NCBI RefSeq assembly: GCF_900177745.1
Contig: NZ_FXAR01000001.1
Span: 62,001 to 126,000, forward strand
Source of the DNA: Corynebacterium pollutisoli
Lineage (GTDB): Bacteria > Actinomycetota > Actinomycetes > Mycobacteriales > Mycobacteriaceae
DNA: 64,000 nucleotides
Direction: 5' to 3'
In this document: positions 34,051-44,551 of the stretch, piece after piece
Layout: each line of letters starts with the position of its first letter
How positions within the stretch are numbered: the first letter of the stretch is position 1
Position numbers and translations under genes: made by a program
The notes under the pieces: generated by a model
Seen by the model: the letters and a program-made list of their open reading frames with translations, nothing else
What the model was told of the DNA's origin: nothing
The model's database searches: none

Positions 34051-34117
34051 GGGGGTACTCCTCGGTCGGATGAATTTTCTCGCACCGCCCACACTAGTCC
34101 GCACGTACCATGTGCTC

Positions 34118-34735
34118 ATGACAACAAATACTGTGCAGTTCTGGTTCGACGTCACCTGCCCCTTCGCCTGGCAGACCTCACGCTGGATCAAGGAGGTCGA
34201 GAAGGTCCGCGACATCACCGTCGAGTGGATCCCCATGTCCCTCAGCGTCCTCAACGACGGCCGCGACCTCGACCCCGGCTACATGTCCGCCATGGAGGCC
34301 GCCTGGGGCCCCGCGCGCGTGTTCACCCGCGTCGCCCTCGAGGAGCCGGGTGCCGTCGACGGCCTCTACACCGCCATGGGCACCATCATCCACGCCGGCA
34401 AGGAGAGCGGTAAGAAGGGCTTCGGCGCCTACGACGGCGTCATCGAGCAGGCCCTCAAGGACGCCGGCCTGAGCTCCATCTATGCCACCGCCGCCAACTC
34501 CGAGCAGGTCGACGAGAAGCTCCGCGAGTTCCACGACGCCGCCATGGAGTCGGTCGGCGACGATGTCGGCACCCCGGTGCTCAAGCTCGGCGACACCGCC
34601 TTCTTCGGTCCGGTCATCACCCGCGTGCCGGAGGGGGAGGAGGCGGGCGAGCTTTACGACGCCGCCGTCCGCCTCGCCCAGTTCCCCTACTTCTTCGAGC
34701 TCAAGCGGTCCCGCACCGAGAACCCCCAGGTGTAA
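34118..34735 (+). CDS. DsbA-like mycothiol-dependent nitroreductase family protein
   Basis: A 205-residue thioredoxin-fold protein with an inserted helical domain: FWFDVTCPFAWQTSRW at the N-terminus, helical part (residues 65-150), then the cis-Pro loop VGTPVLKLGDTAFFGPV. It matches the Rv2466c / mycoredoxin-3 family, which uses mycothiol to reduce substrates; here the active site is CPFA, a single Cys, instead of CPWC. The same neighbours (pepN, rpiB) as in mycobacteria support the assignment. TACCAT lies 6 nt before the ATG (leaderless). Confidence 0.85.
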   Translation: MTTNTVQFWFDVTCPFAWQTSRWIKEVEKVRDITVEWIPMSLSVLNDGRDLDPGYMSAMEAAWGPARVFTRVALEEPGAVDGLYTAMGTIIHAGKESGKKGFGAYDGVIEQALKDAGLSSIYATAANSEQVDEKLREFHDAAMESVGDDVGTPVLKLGDTAFFGPVITRVPEGEEAGELYDAAVRLAQFPYFFELKRSRTENPQV

Positions 34736-34738
34736 GGC

Positions 34739-34996
34739 ATGTTCGAGACCACGCTGACAGCCACCATCATCGCGGCCGTCGCCGCCGCGGTCGCCTACTT
34801 CACCTGGAACACCAACAAGGCGGTGGCCTCCCTCGGTGCCGTCGTCTGCCTCGTCGCCGCCGCTGTCGCCGTGCTGGCGGGATTCCTGGGTACCGTGATC
34901 CTCGTCCTGCGGATCATCCCCGTGCTGCTGCTCGTCCTGGGCATTTGGATCGCATGGAAGGTGTTCACCTCGCGGTCCGAGGCCGGGCGGAGGTAG
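34739..34996 (+). CDS. Small membrane protein
   Basis: An 85-residue protein with two to three hydrophobic stretches (about residues 6-21, 29-50 and 53-72) and a basic C-terminal end. It starts 3 bp after the preceding stop, so it is co-transcribed. No family recognised. Confidence 0.6.
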   Translation: MFETTLTATIIAAVAAAVAYFTWNTNKAVASLGAVVCLVAAAVAVLAGFLGTVILVLRIIPVLLLVLGIWIAWKVFTSRSEAGRR

Positions 34997-35020
34997 GGCC
35001 CGGGTCCACTGCGGCGCAGC

Positions 35021-35062
35021 TTGGCCACTTCCGGGGTGTTCAAACACCCCAGAAGTGGCCAA
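35021..35062. repeat. Near-perfect 20-bp hairpin with two-base loop
   Basis: The left arm 35021-35040 (starting TTGGCCACTTCC) and right arm 35043-35062 pair at 19 of 20 positions with only CA between them. There is no T-run. It fills the 104-bp gap before rpiB, whose -10 TAGGAT lies 26 bp downstream. It may be a terminator of the DsbA transcript, a mobile palindromic element or an extruding cruciform. Confidence 0.75.
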
Positions 35063-35100
35063 ACCGCGGCGCCCCACGCCACCCCGGTAGGATCGGCACC

Positions 35101-35574
35101 ATGCGCGTTTACCTTGGAGCAGACCACGCCGGCTTTGACATGAAGAACATCATCGCCGAGCACCTGAAGAAGCAGGGCCACGACGTCATCGACTGTGGCG
35201 CCCACACCTACGATCCCGACGACGACTACCCGGCCTTCTGCATCGAGGCCGCCTCCCGCACGGTCAACGATCCGGGTTCCCTGGGCATCGTGCTCGGTGG
35301 TTCCGGCAACGGCGAGCAGATCGCCGCGAACAAGGTCAAGGGTGCCCGGTGCGCTCTGGCCTGGTCCCCGGAGACCGCCCGCCTGGCGCGTGAGCACAAC
35401 AATGCCCAGCTCATCGGCCTGGGTGGTCGCATGCACTCCGAGGAGGAGGCGCTGGCGATCGTCGATGCGTTCCTGGATCAGGACTGGTCGAAGGCGGAGC
35501 GTCACCAGCGTCGCATCGACATCCTCGCCGATTACGAGCGCACGGGCGTCGCCCCGGAGCTCCCGGCCGAGTAG
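35101..35574 (+). CDS. rpiB: Ribose-5-phosphate isomerase B
   Basis: A 157-residue cytosolic enzyme interconverting ribose 5-phosphate and ribulose 5-phosphate in the pentose phosphate pathway. MRVYLGADHAGFDMK, the GGSGNGEQIAANKVKGARCAL active-site loop and NAQLIGLGGRMHS match the mycobacterial type of RpiB, which lacks the E. coli Cys base and uses Glu instead. TAGGAT 7 nt before the ATG indicates a leaderless mRNA. Confidence 0.95.
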   Translation: MRVYLGADHAGFDMKNIIAEHLKKQGHDVIDCGAHTYDPDDDYPAFCIEAASRTVNDPGSLGIVLGGSGNGEQIAANKVKGARCALAWSPETARLAREHNNAQLIGLGGRMHSEEEALAIVDAFLDQDWSKAERHQRRIDILADYERTGVAPELPAE

Positions 35575-37527
35575 TCACCAGCCCGCGAAGTCGCGTTCGA
35601 GGCGTCGCGGTCCGTCGACGAGCGTCCAGGTGACCTCGACCGTGACGGGAGCTTCCCGACGCCGCCCCCTCACCCTCGCCACCTGTTCTCCTTCCCGGAG
35701 GCAGGTGGCGTTGTGCGTGGTGGGGAGGGTGTCGGGGATGACGGGGGCGTCGAGAAGCACGGTGCAGCGCGCGCCCTTGCCTGCGGGGCGAACGCGGGGA
35801 TCGGCGAGGAAGAGTTCGGGCACGGGGTCGATGATGACGTGGACGTCACCGGCGCGCAGCCACCCGATGATGACGGTCTCGGTGACGCCGGCCTCGGGCC
35901 AGCCGGGGACGTGGACCTCGATGTCGGCGGTGTCGAAGATGACGCCGGCGGGCCGGGCCAGGGGGTGGGTGATGCGGTGGGCGAGGGCGATGGTCTCGGC
36001 GTTCTTCTCCGCGGGGTCGGCGGCGCGTCCGCCCCAGTCCGGTTCGTCGTGGACGGCGACGGCGCGGGGTTCGTGGACGAGGCGGGCGCCGGCCTCCCAG
36101 GCGCGGTGGCCGAACTCCCAGTCCTCACCGCCGTAGCCGACCAGGGAGCCGTCGAAACCGCCGATCTCCCGGAAGAACTCCCGCCCACAGGTGAGGGCGG
36201 CGGAGATGACGTAGCGCCAGCTGCCGTCGTCGGCGCGCTGCAGGTGCCCGGTGTGCGTCCAGGCGTCGCGCAGCCACTGCGGTTCCTCCCGCTCCGGGCC
36301 GGTGAGGCGGGTGCCGACGACCACCGCGCGGCCGTCGGCCACCACGTGCGGCACGACGGCCGTGAGGTATCCGGGCCCGGGCACGGTGTCGCCGTCGAAG
36401 AACGTGAGCACCTCACCGCTCGCCGCCCCGGCGCCGAGGTTGCGGGCCGCGGCCGCGCGGAATCCGAGGTCCTCCTGGCGCACGACAATGGCGTCGACGT
36501 CCGGCGGGACGGTGGAGCCGTCGTCGGCGACGATGATCTCGATCTCCCCCGGGTAGTCCTGCTTCTCGACGCCCCGCATCACCTCCCGCAGCCCCTCCGG
36601 GTTGTTGTAGTGGGGGATCACGACGGACACGCGCGGCCACAGCCGACGCCAGTGCCGCTCCCACTCGGCGGCGAGGTCCGGCCAGTCCCAGCCCTCGTTG
36701 GCCGCAGGTGGGGCGGGGGAGAAGTCCCGCAGCGCCGCACCCCAGTCGTCGACCACCTCGACTCCGGGCCAGCGCTGCGCCATCTCCCGGGTGTAGGGCG
36801 AATCGCTGACCAGCACCGTCCGGCCAGCCCCGAGCCACGCCATGAGGGAGCCGGAGGCGGAGTAGTGGCGGTGGGCGCACACGGGGATCTCGATGCGCCC
36901 CATCTCGGCGGCGAGCTCGGAGTCGGAGAGCCAGCCGGTGATCTCGAAGTCGACGCCCAACTCTCGGGCCAGCTGCTGCAGCTGCTCGGCCCAGTCCTCG
37001 TGGCCCGCGCTCACCCCGCCGAGCGCCCGGACGCGCAGCCCGGTGCCCGCCACCGCGCGGAGCAGGTCGTCGTGTCCCTTGCCGGGGTAGATGAAGCCGA
37101 GGATCCCCACCGTGGAGGGCTCCGGATCATAGGCGGAGTCGATGGTGGGAACCGGCAACGGCACCACGGGCAGCGGATCGTCGAAGAATGCCGCCTCGTG
37201 GTGGGAGTTCACCACGGCGAGGTCGGCGGCGGAGGCGAGGCGTCGATAAGCGGGGGCCCGGCGGGCGAACCGCGCCGCGCCCTCCGCCTCCTGCGGGATG
37301 TCGTGAAGGCTGACGCTCAGCGGATGCCCGGCGCAGCGGGCCAGCACCGCGTCGACGGCCCGCTCCGGGGTGTCGCCGAAGAGGTGGTCGGTGAAGGTGA
37401 CGTGGACGGGCCCCGGCGGCAGCGGGCCCATCCCCACCAACACGGAACCGGCCGAGTGCGCGGCCAGCGAGCGGGCGTACTCGGTGACGCCGTGGCCGGC
37501 GGGGCCGACGATGAGGTGGCAGATCAT
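35575..37527 (-). CDS. Two-domain glycosyltransferase (GT4-like plus GT2)
   Basis: A 650-residue protein. Residues 1-345 look like a GT-B transferase (ILGFIYPGKGHDDLLRAVAG, then PVCAHRHYSASGSLMAWLGAG). A GT-A family-2 domain follows (RVSVVIPHYNNPEGL, DDG at the nucleotide site, FFDGDTVPGPGYL with the metal-binding Asp pair, and a GYGGEDWEFGHRA acceptor motif). The C-terminal 150 residues are beta-rich. It overlaps the upstream WcbI-like gene by four bases and ends one base after rpiB. Products are probably surface glycans (inference). Copies of the iterated word at 35747, 36561 and 37240. Confidence 0.8.
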   Translation of the reverse strand: MICHLIVGPAGHGVTEYARSLAAHSAGSVLVGMGPLPPGPVHVTFTDHLFGDTPERAVDAVLARCAGHPLSVSLHDIPQEAEGAARFARRAPAYRRLASAADLAVVNSHHEAAFFDDPLPVVPLPVPTIDSAYDPEPSTVGILGFIYPGKGHDDLLRAVAGTGLRVRALGGVSAGHEDWAEQLQQLARELGVDFEITGWLSDSELAAEMGRIEIPVCAHRHYSASGSLMAWLGAGRTVLVSDSPYTREMAQRWPGVEVVDDWGAALRDFSPAPPAANEGWDWPDLAAEWERHWRRLWPRVSVVIPHYNNPEGLREVMRGVEKQDYPGEIEIIVADDGSTVPPDVDAIVVRQEDLGFRAAAARNLGAGAASGEVLTFFDGDTVPGPGYLTAVVPHVVADGRAVVVGTRLTGPEREEPQWLRDAWTHTGHLQRADDGSWRYVISAALTCGREFFREIGGFDGSLVGYGGEDWEFGHRAWEAGARLVHEPRAVAVHDEPDWGGRAADPAEKNAETIALAHRITHPLARPAGVIFDTADIEVHVPGWPEAGVTETVIIGWLRAGDVHVIIDPVPELFLADPRVRPAGKGARCTVLLDAPVIPDTLPTTHNATCLREGEQVARVRGRRREAPVTVEVTWTLVDGPRRLERDFAGW

Positions 37528-38456
37528 GCCAGACCCAGGAGGGCGAGGCGCTCGGCGTGGCGCGTCAGGCCGGCTGCCACAATCTGCGGGTGCTCCCGGT
37601 AGAAGGCCAGCTGCTCGGCGACGAGTGAGGGCCAGTCGAGGGGGTCGCCGGCGGCGGTCCACTGCTCGCGGCCCACGGCGGCGTCCGGCACCCCGAGGGC
37701 GTGTGCCGCGCGGGGCTCCACCGGGGCCTGCAGCCCGCCGAGCATCTCGCGGTCGGCGGGCGGGGTGACGGTGCCGCCGGGGACGATCTCGTCGAGGACC
37801 TGTTGCGCCATGTACGCCAGTGTCTCGTTGGAGGGGTGGTTGATGGTGTGCCACACCGGGGCGGTCTCGAGATGATCGGAGACCACCACCGTGCCGTGGT
37901 GCTGCTCGCGGGTGCGCAGGTGGCCGATGGACAGGGCGGCGGCCTCGCGGAAGGCCGGGGCCCCGGGGTCGACGTCGACGGGGGTGTCGAGACCGCGGTC
38001 GGCGGCGACGACGAGGCGCAGGTCGTGGTACGGGACGACCGGCGGGTTGCGGGAGGGGTCGGCCGGGTCGCGGATGATGGCGTGGAAGGGCATGAGCCCG
38101 TCCCAGCGCAGCACCGGGTAGCGGATGACCGTGGCGCCGGGCGGCAGGAGGGCGGCCAGCTCGGCGGTGCCGAGGGGGAGGTCGCGGTAACCGTCGCGGA
38201 TGGGTTGGGAGACGAGGACGTCGGCGCGCGCGAGGACCGGGGCGAGCAGCTCGACGTCCTCGGCGGTGAACTCGTGAACCGGGGGAATGCGGAAGGAATC
38301 GACGGTGCCGGCGCTGTCGAGGAGGATGCGGAGGGACTCGGCCTGGCAGTTGCCCATGACGACGACGAAGGGGCGGTTGTCGTGACGTTTCGTCGGGTTG
38401 ACCTGGTAGAAGTCGCCGTAGTGGCGACGGCGGGGGAGGTCGTGTGGGGAGGTCAT
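37524..38456 (-). CDS. WcbI-like polysaccharide biosynthesis protein
   Basis: A 310-residue protein with the WcbI motif MGNCQAESLRILLDSAG near residue 34, HEFTAEDVELLAPVLARADVLVSQP and a conserved His/Asn-rich part (HTINHPSNETLAYMAQQV). WcbI proteins are SGNH-like putative acyltransferases of capsule clusters. TAAATT lies 6 nt before the ATG (leaderless). First gene of the minus-strand half of the glycan cluster; the 160-bp gap to the divergent genes is AT-rich for this genome. Confidence 0.8.
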   Translation of the reverse strand: MTSPHDLPRRRHYGDFYQVNPTKRHDNRPFVVVMGNCQAESLRILLDSAGTVDSFRIPPVHEFTAEDVELLAPVLARADVLVSQPIRDGYRDLPLGTAELAALLPPGATVIRYPVLRWDGLMPFHAIIRDPADPSRNPPVVPYHDLRLVVAADRGLDTPVDVDPGAPAFREAAALSIGHLRTREQHHGTVVVSDHLETAPVWHTINHPSNETLAYMAQQVLDEIVPGGTVTPPADREMLGGLQAPVEPRAAHALGVPDAAVGREQWTAAGDPLDWPSLVAEQLAFYREHPQIVAAGLTRHAERLALLGLA

Positions 38457-38462
38457 GACGCC

Positions 38463-38530
38463 AATTTATCAAGGTTTCTGCATATTCGAGATCACACTTT
38501 TCTTCCAAAACATAACAACCGGCATATGAT
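38463..38530. promoter_or_regulatory. Divergent promoter region of the glycan cluster
   Basis: Minus-strand -10 TAAATT (complement of 38463-38468) for the WcbI-like gene, and plus-strand TATGAT (38525-38530) with a weak -35 TTCCAA about 16 bp earlier for the glycosyltransferase operon, which then has an 80-nt leader and a GAGGTGAGAA Shine-Dalgarno. The region is markedly more AT-rich than its surroundings. Confidence 0.5.
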
Positions 38531-38616
38531 GACCGGGTGGGGCGACATTAGCGGAGGCTGATGAGCGCCCCGAGATTCGCCCTGTTCCTGATCAGTCACT
38601 GACAGTGAGGTGAGAA

Positions 38617-39627
38617 ATGCGCCCAGACGGTGGTGTGGACACACTCGATGTCCTGTCCATCCCGGCCGGACACGTCTACACGGAGGCCGTCCGCCCCCTC
38701 GACGTCCGCTACCGCCCGGACCCCGACATCAACGGCAACTGGTGGCCGCACCCGGCCCTCGACGCCGCCTGGTGGCACACCCGCTCCGACGCCGACCTGC
38801 CCGACCTCGTGCACCTGCACTTCGGCTTCGACCACCTCAGCGTCGCCGACACCCGCGCCCTCGTCGAGGTGCTGCGGGCCCGCGGCGTGCCGCTCGTGGT
38901 GACTGTCCACGATCTGGACAACCCGCACTTCGTCGACCAGTCCGAGCACCACGCCAAGCTACACGTGCTTCTCGACGCCGCCGCCGCCCGCATCACCCTC
39001 ACCGATGCCGCCGCCACCCGGCTGCGCCCCGGTGCCCGCATCATCCCGCACCCGCGCGTGGTCACCCATCCGCCGCAGGCCACCGGGACGGGCACGGGGA
39101 TCGGGGTGTTCCTCAAGTCGCTGCGCGCGAACGTCATCACCGACCCCGTCTTCTACCGCATCCTCGCCCGCACCGTGCACCGCGCCACCGGCGAGCCCCT
39201 GCGCGTCCACCTGCACGAGGACTCCCGCACCGCGCACCTCACCCACGCCCTGTCCCGCGACCAGGCCGCCGGCTTCCTCGACGTGCGCTCCCACACCCCG
39301 ATGTCCGACGACACCCTGCACGCGGCGGTGGGCAGGTGCGCCGTCGTGCTCCTGCCGTACCTGCGGGGCACCCACTCCGGCTGGCTGGAGATGTGCCGCG
39401 ACCTCGGGGTCGACGTCGCCGTCCCCGACTGCGGCATGTACGTCGCCCAGGCCGACGATCCGCGGGGCGTGGAGGAGTACGTCACCGGGGATCCCCTCGA
39501 CGCCGCCCGCGCCCTCATCCACCTCCACGAGCAGGGACCGTTGCCCTACACGGGCGACCGCGACCGCCAGCTGGAGGACATCCGGCAGGCCCACCGCGAG
39601 GTGTACCGGGAGGTGAGCGGCCGATGA
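38617..39627 (+). CDS. Glycosyltransferase-like protein of the glycan cluster
   Basis: A 336-residue protein with a GT-B-like layout: LVHLHFGFDHLSV and LVVTVHDLDNPHFVDQ in the first half, HLHEDSRT and TPMSDDTLHAAVGRCAVVLLPYLRGTHSGWLEM (donor-side motif) in the second. Good Shine-Dalgarno before ATG 38617. First gene of a four-gene operon in which every junction overlaps by four bases (ATGA or GTGA). The specific sugar is unknown. Confidence 0.72.
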   Translation: MRPDGGVDTLDVLSIPAGHVYTEAVRPLDVRYRPDPDINGNWWPHPALDAAWWHTRSDADLPDLVHLHFGFDHLSVADTRALVEVLRARGVPLVVTVHDLDNPHFVDQSEHHAKLHVLLDAAAARITLTDAAATRLRPGARIIPHPRVVTHPPQATGTGTGIGVFLKSLRANVITDPVFYRILARTVHRATGEPLRVHLHEDSRTAHLTHALSRDQAAGFLDVRSHTPMSDDTLHAAVGRCAVVLLPYLRGTHSGWLEMCRDLGVDVAVPDCGMYVAQADDPRGVEEYVTGDPLDAARALIHLHEQGPLPYTGDRDRQLEDIRQAHREVYREVSGR

Positions 39628-40688
39628 CGCTGGCCACCACCCAGCGCCGCCGCATCGCGCTGGTCGCGCCCGCGCGCTATCCCATCCGGGAGCCCTACGC
39701 CGGCGGGCTCGAGGCCTTCTGCCACACCCTGGTCCGCGCCGTGCGCTCCCTCGGCCACACCGTCGACCTCTACGCCGCCGCCGGCTCCCAGGGGCACGTC
39801 CGCGACGTCGAGCTGCCCGGCATCTCCTGGTCCCGCGACCCCCTCGAGGCCAGCGACACCGCCTACCCGCCCGGGGCGCGCGCCGCGGAGGATGCCGCCT
39901 TCCATAGCCTGGCCCGCCACCTCGCGCGGGAGGGCTACGACATCGTGCACAACAACAGCCTCACCCCGGTCCTCTTCGAGCACCCGCTGCCGCTGCTGAC
40001 CACCCTGCACACACCCGCCCTGCCGGAGGTGCAGGACGCCATCGCCGCCGCCGGCCCCCGCGCCGGGCGCTTCACCGCCGTGTCCGCCGCCACCGCCGCG
40101 GACTGGGTGCTGCCCCGCCCGGCCACGGTGATCCCCAACGGCGTCGACACCGACCTCTGGCGGCCCGGCCCCGGGGGCGAGGCCGCCGTGTGGTTCGGCC
40201 GCATCGTCCCCGAGAAGGGCCTGCACCTGGCCATGGACGCCTGCCGCCGTGCCGGGATCCCCCTGCTGTTCGCCGGCCGCGTCGGCGACCACCGCTACTT
40301 CTCCACGGAGATCGTCCCCCGCATGACGGGCCAGGCCGCCACGTGGGTCGGCGAACTCGACCACGTCGGCCTGCAGACCCTGGTCAGCCAGTGCCGCGTC
40401 TGCCTGGTCACCCCGCGCTGGGAGGAGCCCTTCGGCCTCGTCGCCTTCGAGGCGATGGCCTGCGGCACCCCGGTCGCCGCTTTCCGACGCGGCGGCCTCG
40501 GCGAACTCCTCACCAGCGCCCCCGCGGCCCTGGCCGTGCCCGACGACGTCGAGTCCCTCGCCGCAGCCGTCCACGTCGCCGCCGGGATCGACCGGCCCGT
40601 GGTCCGCGAGTGGGTCGTCCGCCACCACAGCCTCACCCAGGTCGCGCGTCGCTACGCGGAGCTCTACAGCGAGGTGCCCACCCGATGA
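39624..40688 (+). CDS. GT4-family glycosyltransferase
   Basis: A 354-residue retaining GT-B transferase: RIALVAPARYPIREPYAGGLEAF (acceptor side), TVIPNGVDTDLWRPG, VWFGRIVPEKGLHLAMDACR, and the donor-binding EEPFGLVAFEAMACGTPVAAF with the E-x7-E motif. It probably adds a nucleotide-sugar-derived residue to a cell-surface glycan in the cytoplasm. ATGA overlap on both sides. Confidence 0.9.
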   Translation: MTLATTQRRRIALVAPARYPIREPYAGGLEAFCHTLVRAVRSLGHTVDLYAAAGSQGHVRDVELPGISWSRDPLEASDTAYPPGARAAEDAAFHSLARHLAREGYDIVHNNSLTPVLFEHPLPLLTTLHTPALPEVQDAIAAAGPRAGRFTAVSAATAADWVLPRPATVIPNGVDTDLWRPGPGGEAAVWFGRIVPEKGLHLAMDACRRAGIPLLFAGRVGDHRYFSTEIVPRMTGQAATWVGELDHVGLQTLVSQCRVCLVTPRWEEPFGLVAFEAMACGTPVAAFRRGGLGELLTSAPAALAVPDDVESLAAAVHVAAGIDRPVVREWVVRHHSLTQVARRYAELYSEVPTR

Positions 40689-41625
40689 TCGGTTTCTACG
40701 CCCACCACCACGGCAGCGGTCACGTGCACCGGTGTCGCGCCATCATGGCCGCCCTCGACCGTCCCGCCCAACTGCTGTCCACCGACCCGTCCGCGGATGT
40801 GGTGCTGGTGGACGATGCGGGGGCGTCGATAAGCGGGGACCGGGACGCCCACGGCACCCTGCACCACGTGCCGCCCGGGCACGCGGGGCTGCGCGGGCGT
40901 ATGGCGCAGATCGCGGCGTGGATCGACGAGCACCGCCCCGCCGCCTTCTACGTCGACGTCTCCGTCGAGGTGGCGCTGCTGGCCCGGCTCATGGGCGTGC
41001 CGGTGATCACCCTCGCCATGCCGGGGGTGCGCGACGACGCCGCCCACCAGCTCGGCTACCGGCAGGCCGCCGCCATCATCGCGGCGTGGCCGAACTGGGT
41101 GCCGCTGCCCGAGCATCTGCGCGCCCACGGGCCGCGCGTGCACCAGGTCGGCGGCATTTCCCGCTTCCGGGGCGTGGAGGACGTCATCGACGGTGACGTC
41201 GTCGTCCTCAGCGGGCGCGGCGGCTCCGGGTGGACCCGCGGGCAGTGGGACGCCGTGCAGGAGGCCTGCCCCGGCCGCTCCTTCCGCTTCCTCGGCGGCG
41301 ACACGGCCGTCGCCGACCCCCTGCCGTACCTCGCCGGGGCGCGCGTCGTGGTCACCGCCGGCGGCCAGAACTCCGTCGCCGACGTCGCCGTGGCCGACAC
41401 CCCGGCGCTCGTCCTCCCGCAGGAGCGCCCCTTCGCCGAGCAGCACGCCACGGCCGCGCTTCTCGACGCCGCCGGACTCGCCGTGGTCCGTTCTCAGTTC
41501 CCCGCCGCCGCGGACTGGCCCGACCTGCTCGATGTGACGAATTCGCTGGACAGCCGGTGGATCCGGTGGCAGACTTCCGGTGCAGCCCAGCGTGCGGCTG
41601 ATGTGATCCGGAAGGTAGTGACACA

Positions 41626-41629
<4 letters not shown>
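40685..41629 (+). CDS. MurG/GT28-like glycosyltransferase
   Basis: A 314-residue protein: N-terminal FYAHHHGSGHVHRCRAIMAAL (GSGHxxR type as in GT28 and the UDP-sugar GT-B transferases), and a C-terminal donor part with GARVVVTAGGQNSVADVAVADTPALVLPQERPFAEQ. Related to CMP/UDP-sugar transferases that act on small acceptors. A copy of the iterated word at 40823 encodes the rare ATA codon in GASISG. Confidence 0.78.
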
Positions 41630-43303
<1,674 letters not shown>

Positions 43304-44116
43304 TCAGAAGTCGAAGTCGAAGCCTCCGTCGAACAGGCCGCCGCCGTCTCCACCGTCGAAGAAGCCGCCGCCCATGTCCTCACCGCCGCCCATGTCACCG
43401 GTGTCACCCATGTCGCCGGCATCGCCCATGTCCTCGCCACCGGCGGCCAGACCCTCCTCGTAGCCCTCGCCGTAGCCGGAGGCCCAGGCGTCGCCGCCGT
43501 AGCCCACACCGGCCATGCCGGAGAACATCATGGAGAACATCATCATCGACGTCGCCGTCCACATGCCGGTGGCCATCGCGTCGGCCCACCACGGGCGGGA
43601 GTACCAGCCGGCCGGGACCGGACGACCCGCGACGTTGCCGCCCGGGTAGTAGTTCGGGGTCTCGTCCGTGGCCACCGGGGAGGCGGTCAGGGTCTGACCC
43701 TCATGCTCGATGGTGCGACGCTCGGTGACCTTGCCGGCGTTGCGCTGACCCTCCAGCGGCGGGAGCTCCGGGCCGGGGGTCATGCCCATGATCTCGCGGG
43801 CGGCGTTCATGTAGTGCAGCCCCTCGAGAGCGGACTCACGCGCCAGCTGCGCCTGCTTGACGGTCTGCGCCTGGGAGATCGCGGAGGCCGCGGCGTTGTA
43901 GCGCTCGGAGGCGTCGGCAATCGCCTGGGTGGACGCCGCGTCGTTGCCGGCGATGGTGAGCACCTGCGAGCCGAGGCGCTCGATCCAGCGGCGGGCGTCC
44001 GCCTGGGCGTCGGCCAGCCGGGTCTGCTCCAGCTCGGCCGTCTTGTTCTTGTTGCTGCGGTTCATGAACCAGGCGGCGCCACCGCCGAGAATCAGCAGGA
44101 GGAGAAGCAGTTCCAC
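43304..44116 (-). CDS. Membrane-anchored protein with Gly/Asp/Met-rich C-terminus
   Basis: A 270-residue protein: single N-terminal helix (ELLLLLLILGGGAAWFM), a helical domain (residues 20-110, LADAQADARRWIERLGSQ, AIADASERYNAAASAISQAQ), a loop rich in Gly/Pro, a hydrophobic stretch WWADAMATGMWTATSMMMFSM, and a tail of GYGEGYEEG, GDMGDTGDMGGGEDMGGG and FDGG units. GTG start with AAGGTG 8 nt upstream. No function known; the tail resembles low-complexity ends of phage-shock or cell-envelope proteins (weak). Confidence 0.65.
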   Translation of the reverse strand: MELLLLLLILGGGAAWFMNRSNKNKTAELEQTRLADAQADARRWIERLGSQVLTIAGNDAASTQAIADASERYNAAASAISQAQTVKQAQLARESALEGLHYMNAAREIMGMTPGPELPPLEGQRNAGKVTERRTIEHEGQTLTASPVATDETPNYYPGGNVAGRPVPAGWYSRPWWADAMATGMWTATSMMMFSMMFSGMAGVGYGGDAWASGYGEGYEEGLAAGGEDMGDAGDMGDTGDMGGGEDMGGGFFDGGDGGGLFDGGFDFDF

Positions 44117-44230
44117 GTGTAGGTCACCTTCGATAGTCGATGCAGTTACCCGTACAACGCTTATCGACGCCCGTTTGTTCCGGTTTTCTTTAATCCGCGA
44201 CGATGCGTTAGACTGGTCCGGCACACGCAG

Positions 44231-44305
44231 GGGAATGTCGTATAGTGGCTAATACCTCAGCCTTCCAAGCTGAAGACGCGGGTTCGATTCCCGTCATTCC
44301 CTCCA
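44231..44305 (+). tRNA. tRNA-Gly (anticodon TCC)
   Basis: Acceptor GGGAATG/CATTCCC, D-arm TATAGTGGCTAATA, anticodon arm CAGC-CTTCCAA-GCTG with anticodon TCC, T-arm CGGGTTCGATTCCCG, and CCA encoded at 44303-44305. Confidence 0.94.
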
Positions 44306-44315
44306 CTTTTCGCTC

Positions 44316-44355
44316 AGGCCCCGCACCGTGGTTATTCACCGGTGCGGGGCCTTTT
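44316..44355 (+). terminator. Terminator after tRNA-Gly
   Basis: AGGCCCCGCACCG pairs with CGGTGCGGGGCCT around a ten-base loop and is followed by TTTT (44352-44355). Confidence 0.85.
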
Positions 44356-44411
44356 GCGACCCCCATGCGGAAGCGTCTGCACGCCTGCCGGTAGACTGCA
44401 CTGCACACCTA

Positions 44412-44485
44412 CGGGGCGTGGCGCAGCTTGGTAGCGCACCTGCTTTGGGAGCAGGGGGTCGCAGGTTCAAATCCTGTCGCCCCGA
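44412..44485 (+). tRNA. tRNA-Pro (anticodon TGG)
   Basis: Acceptor CGGGGCG/CGCCCCG, D-arm GCGCAGCTTGGTAGCGC, anticodon arm CCTGC-TTTGGGA-GCAGG with anticodon TGG, T-arm GCAGGTTCAAATCCTGT. The 3' end is A then CGT, so CCA is not encoded. It lies 66 bp before trigger factor. Confidence 0.94.
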
Positions 44486-44551
44486 CGTAGGGACCGGCTC
44501 CGGCCGGGCTCAAATGAACTGCCATTCAATGTGAAACCAGGAGAGTTACTC

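Noticed and set aside
35195..36136. Long plus-strand open frame over rpiB and the glycosyltransferase
   Set aside because: Ser/Arg/Pro-rich shadow translation; the real genes have clear motifs.
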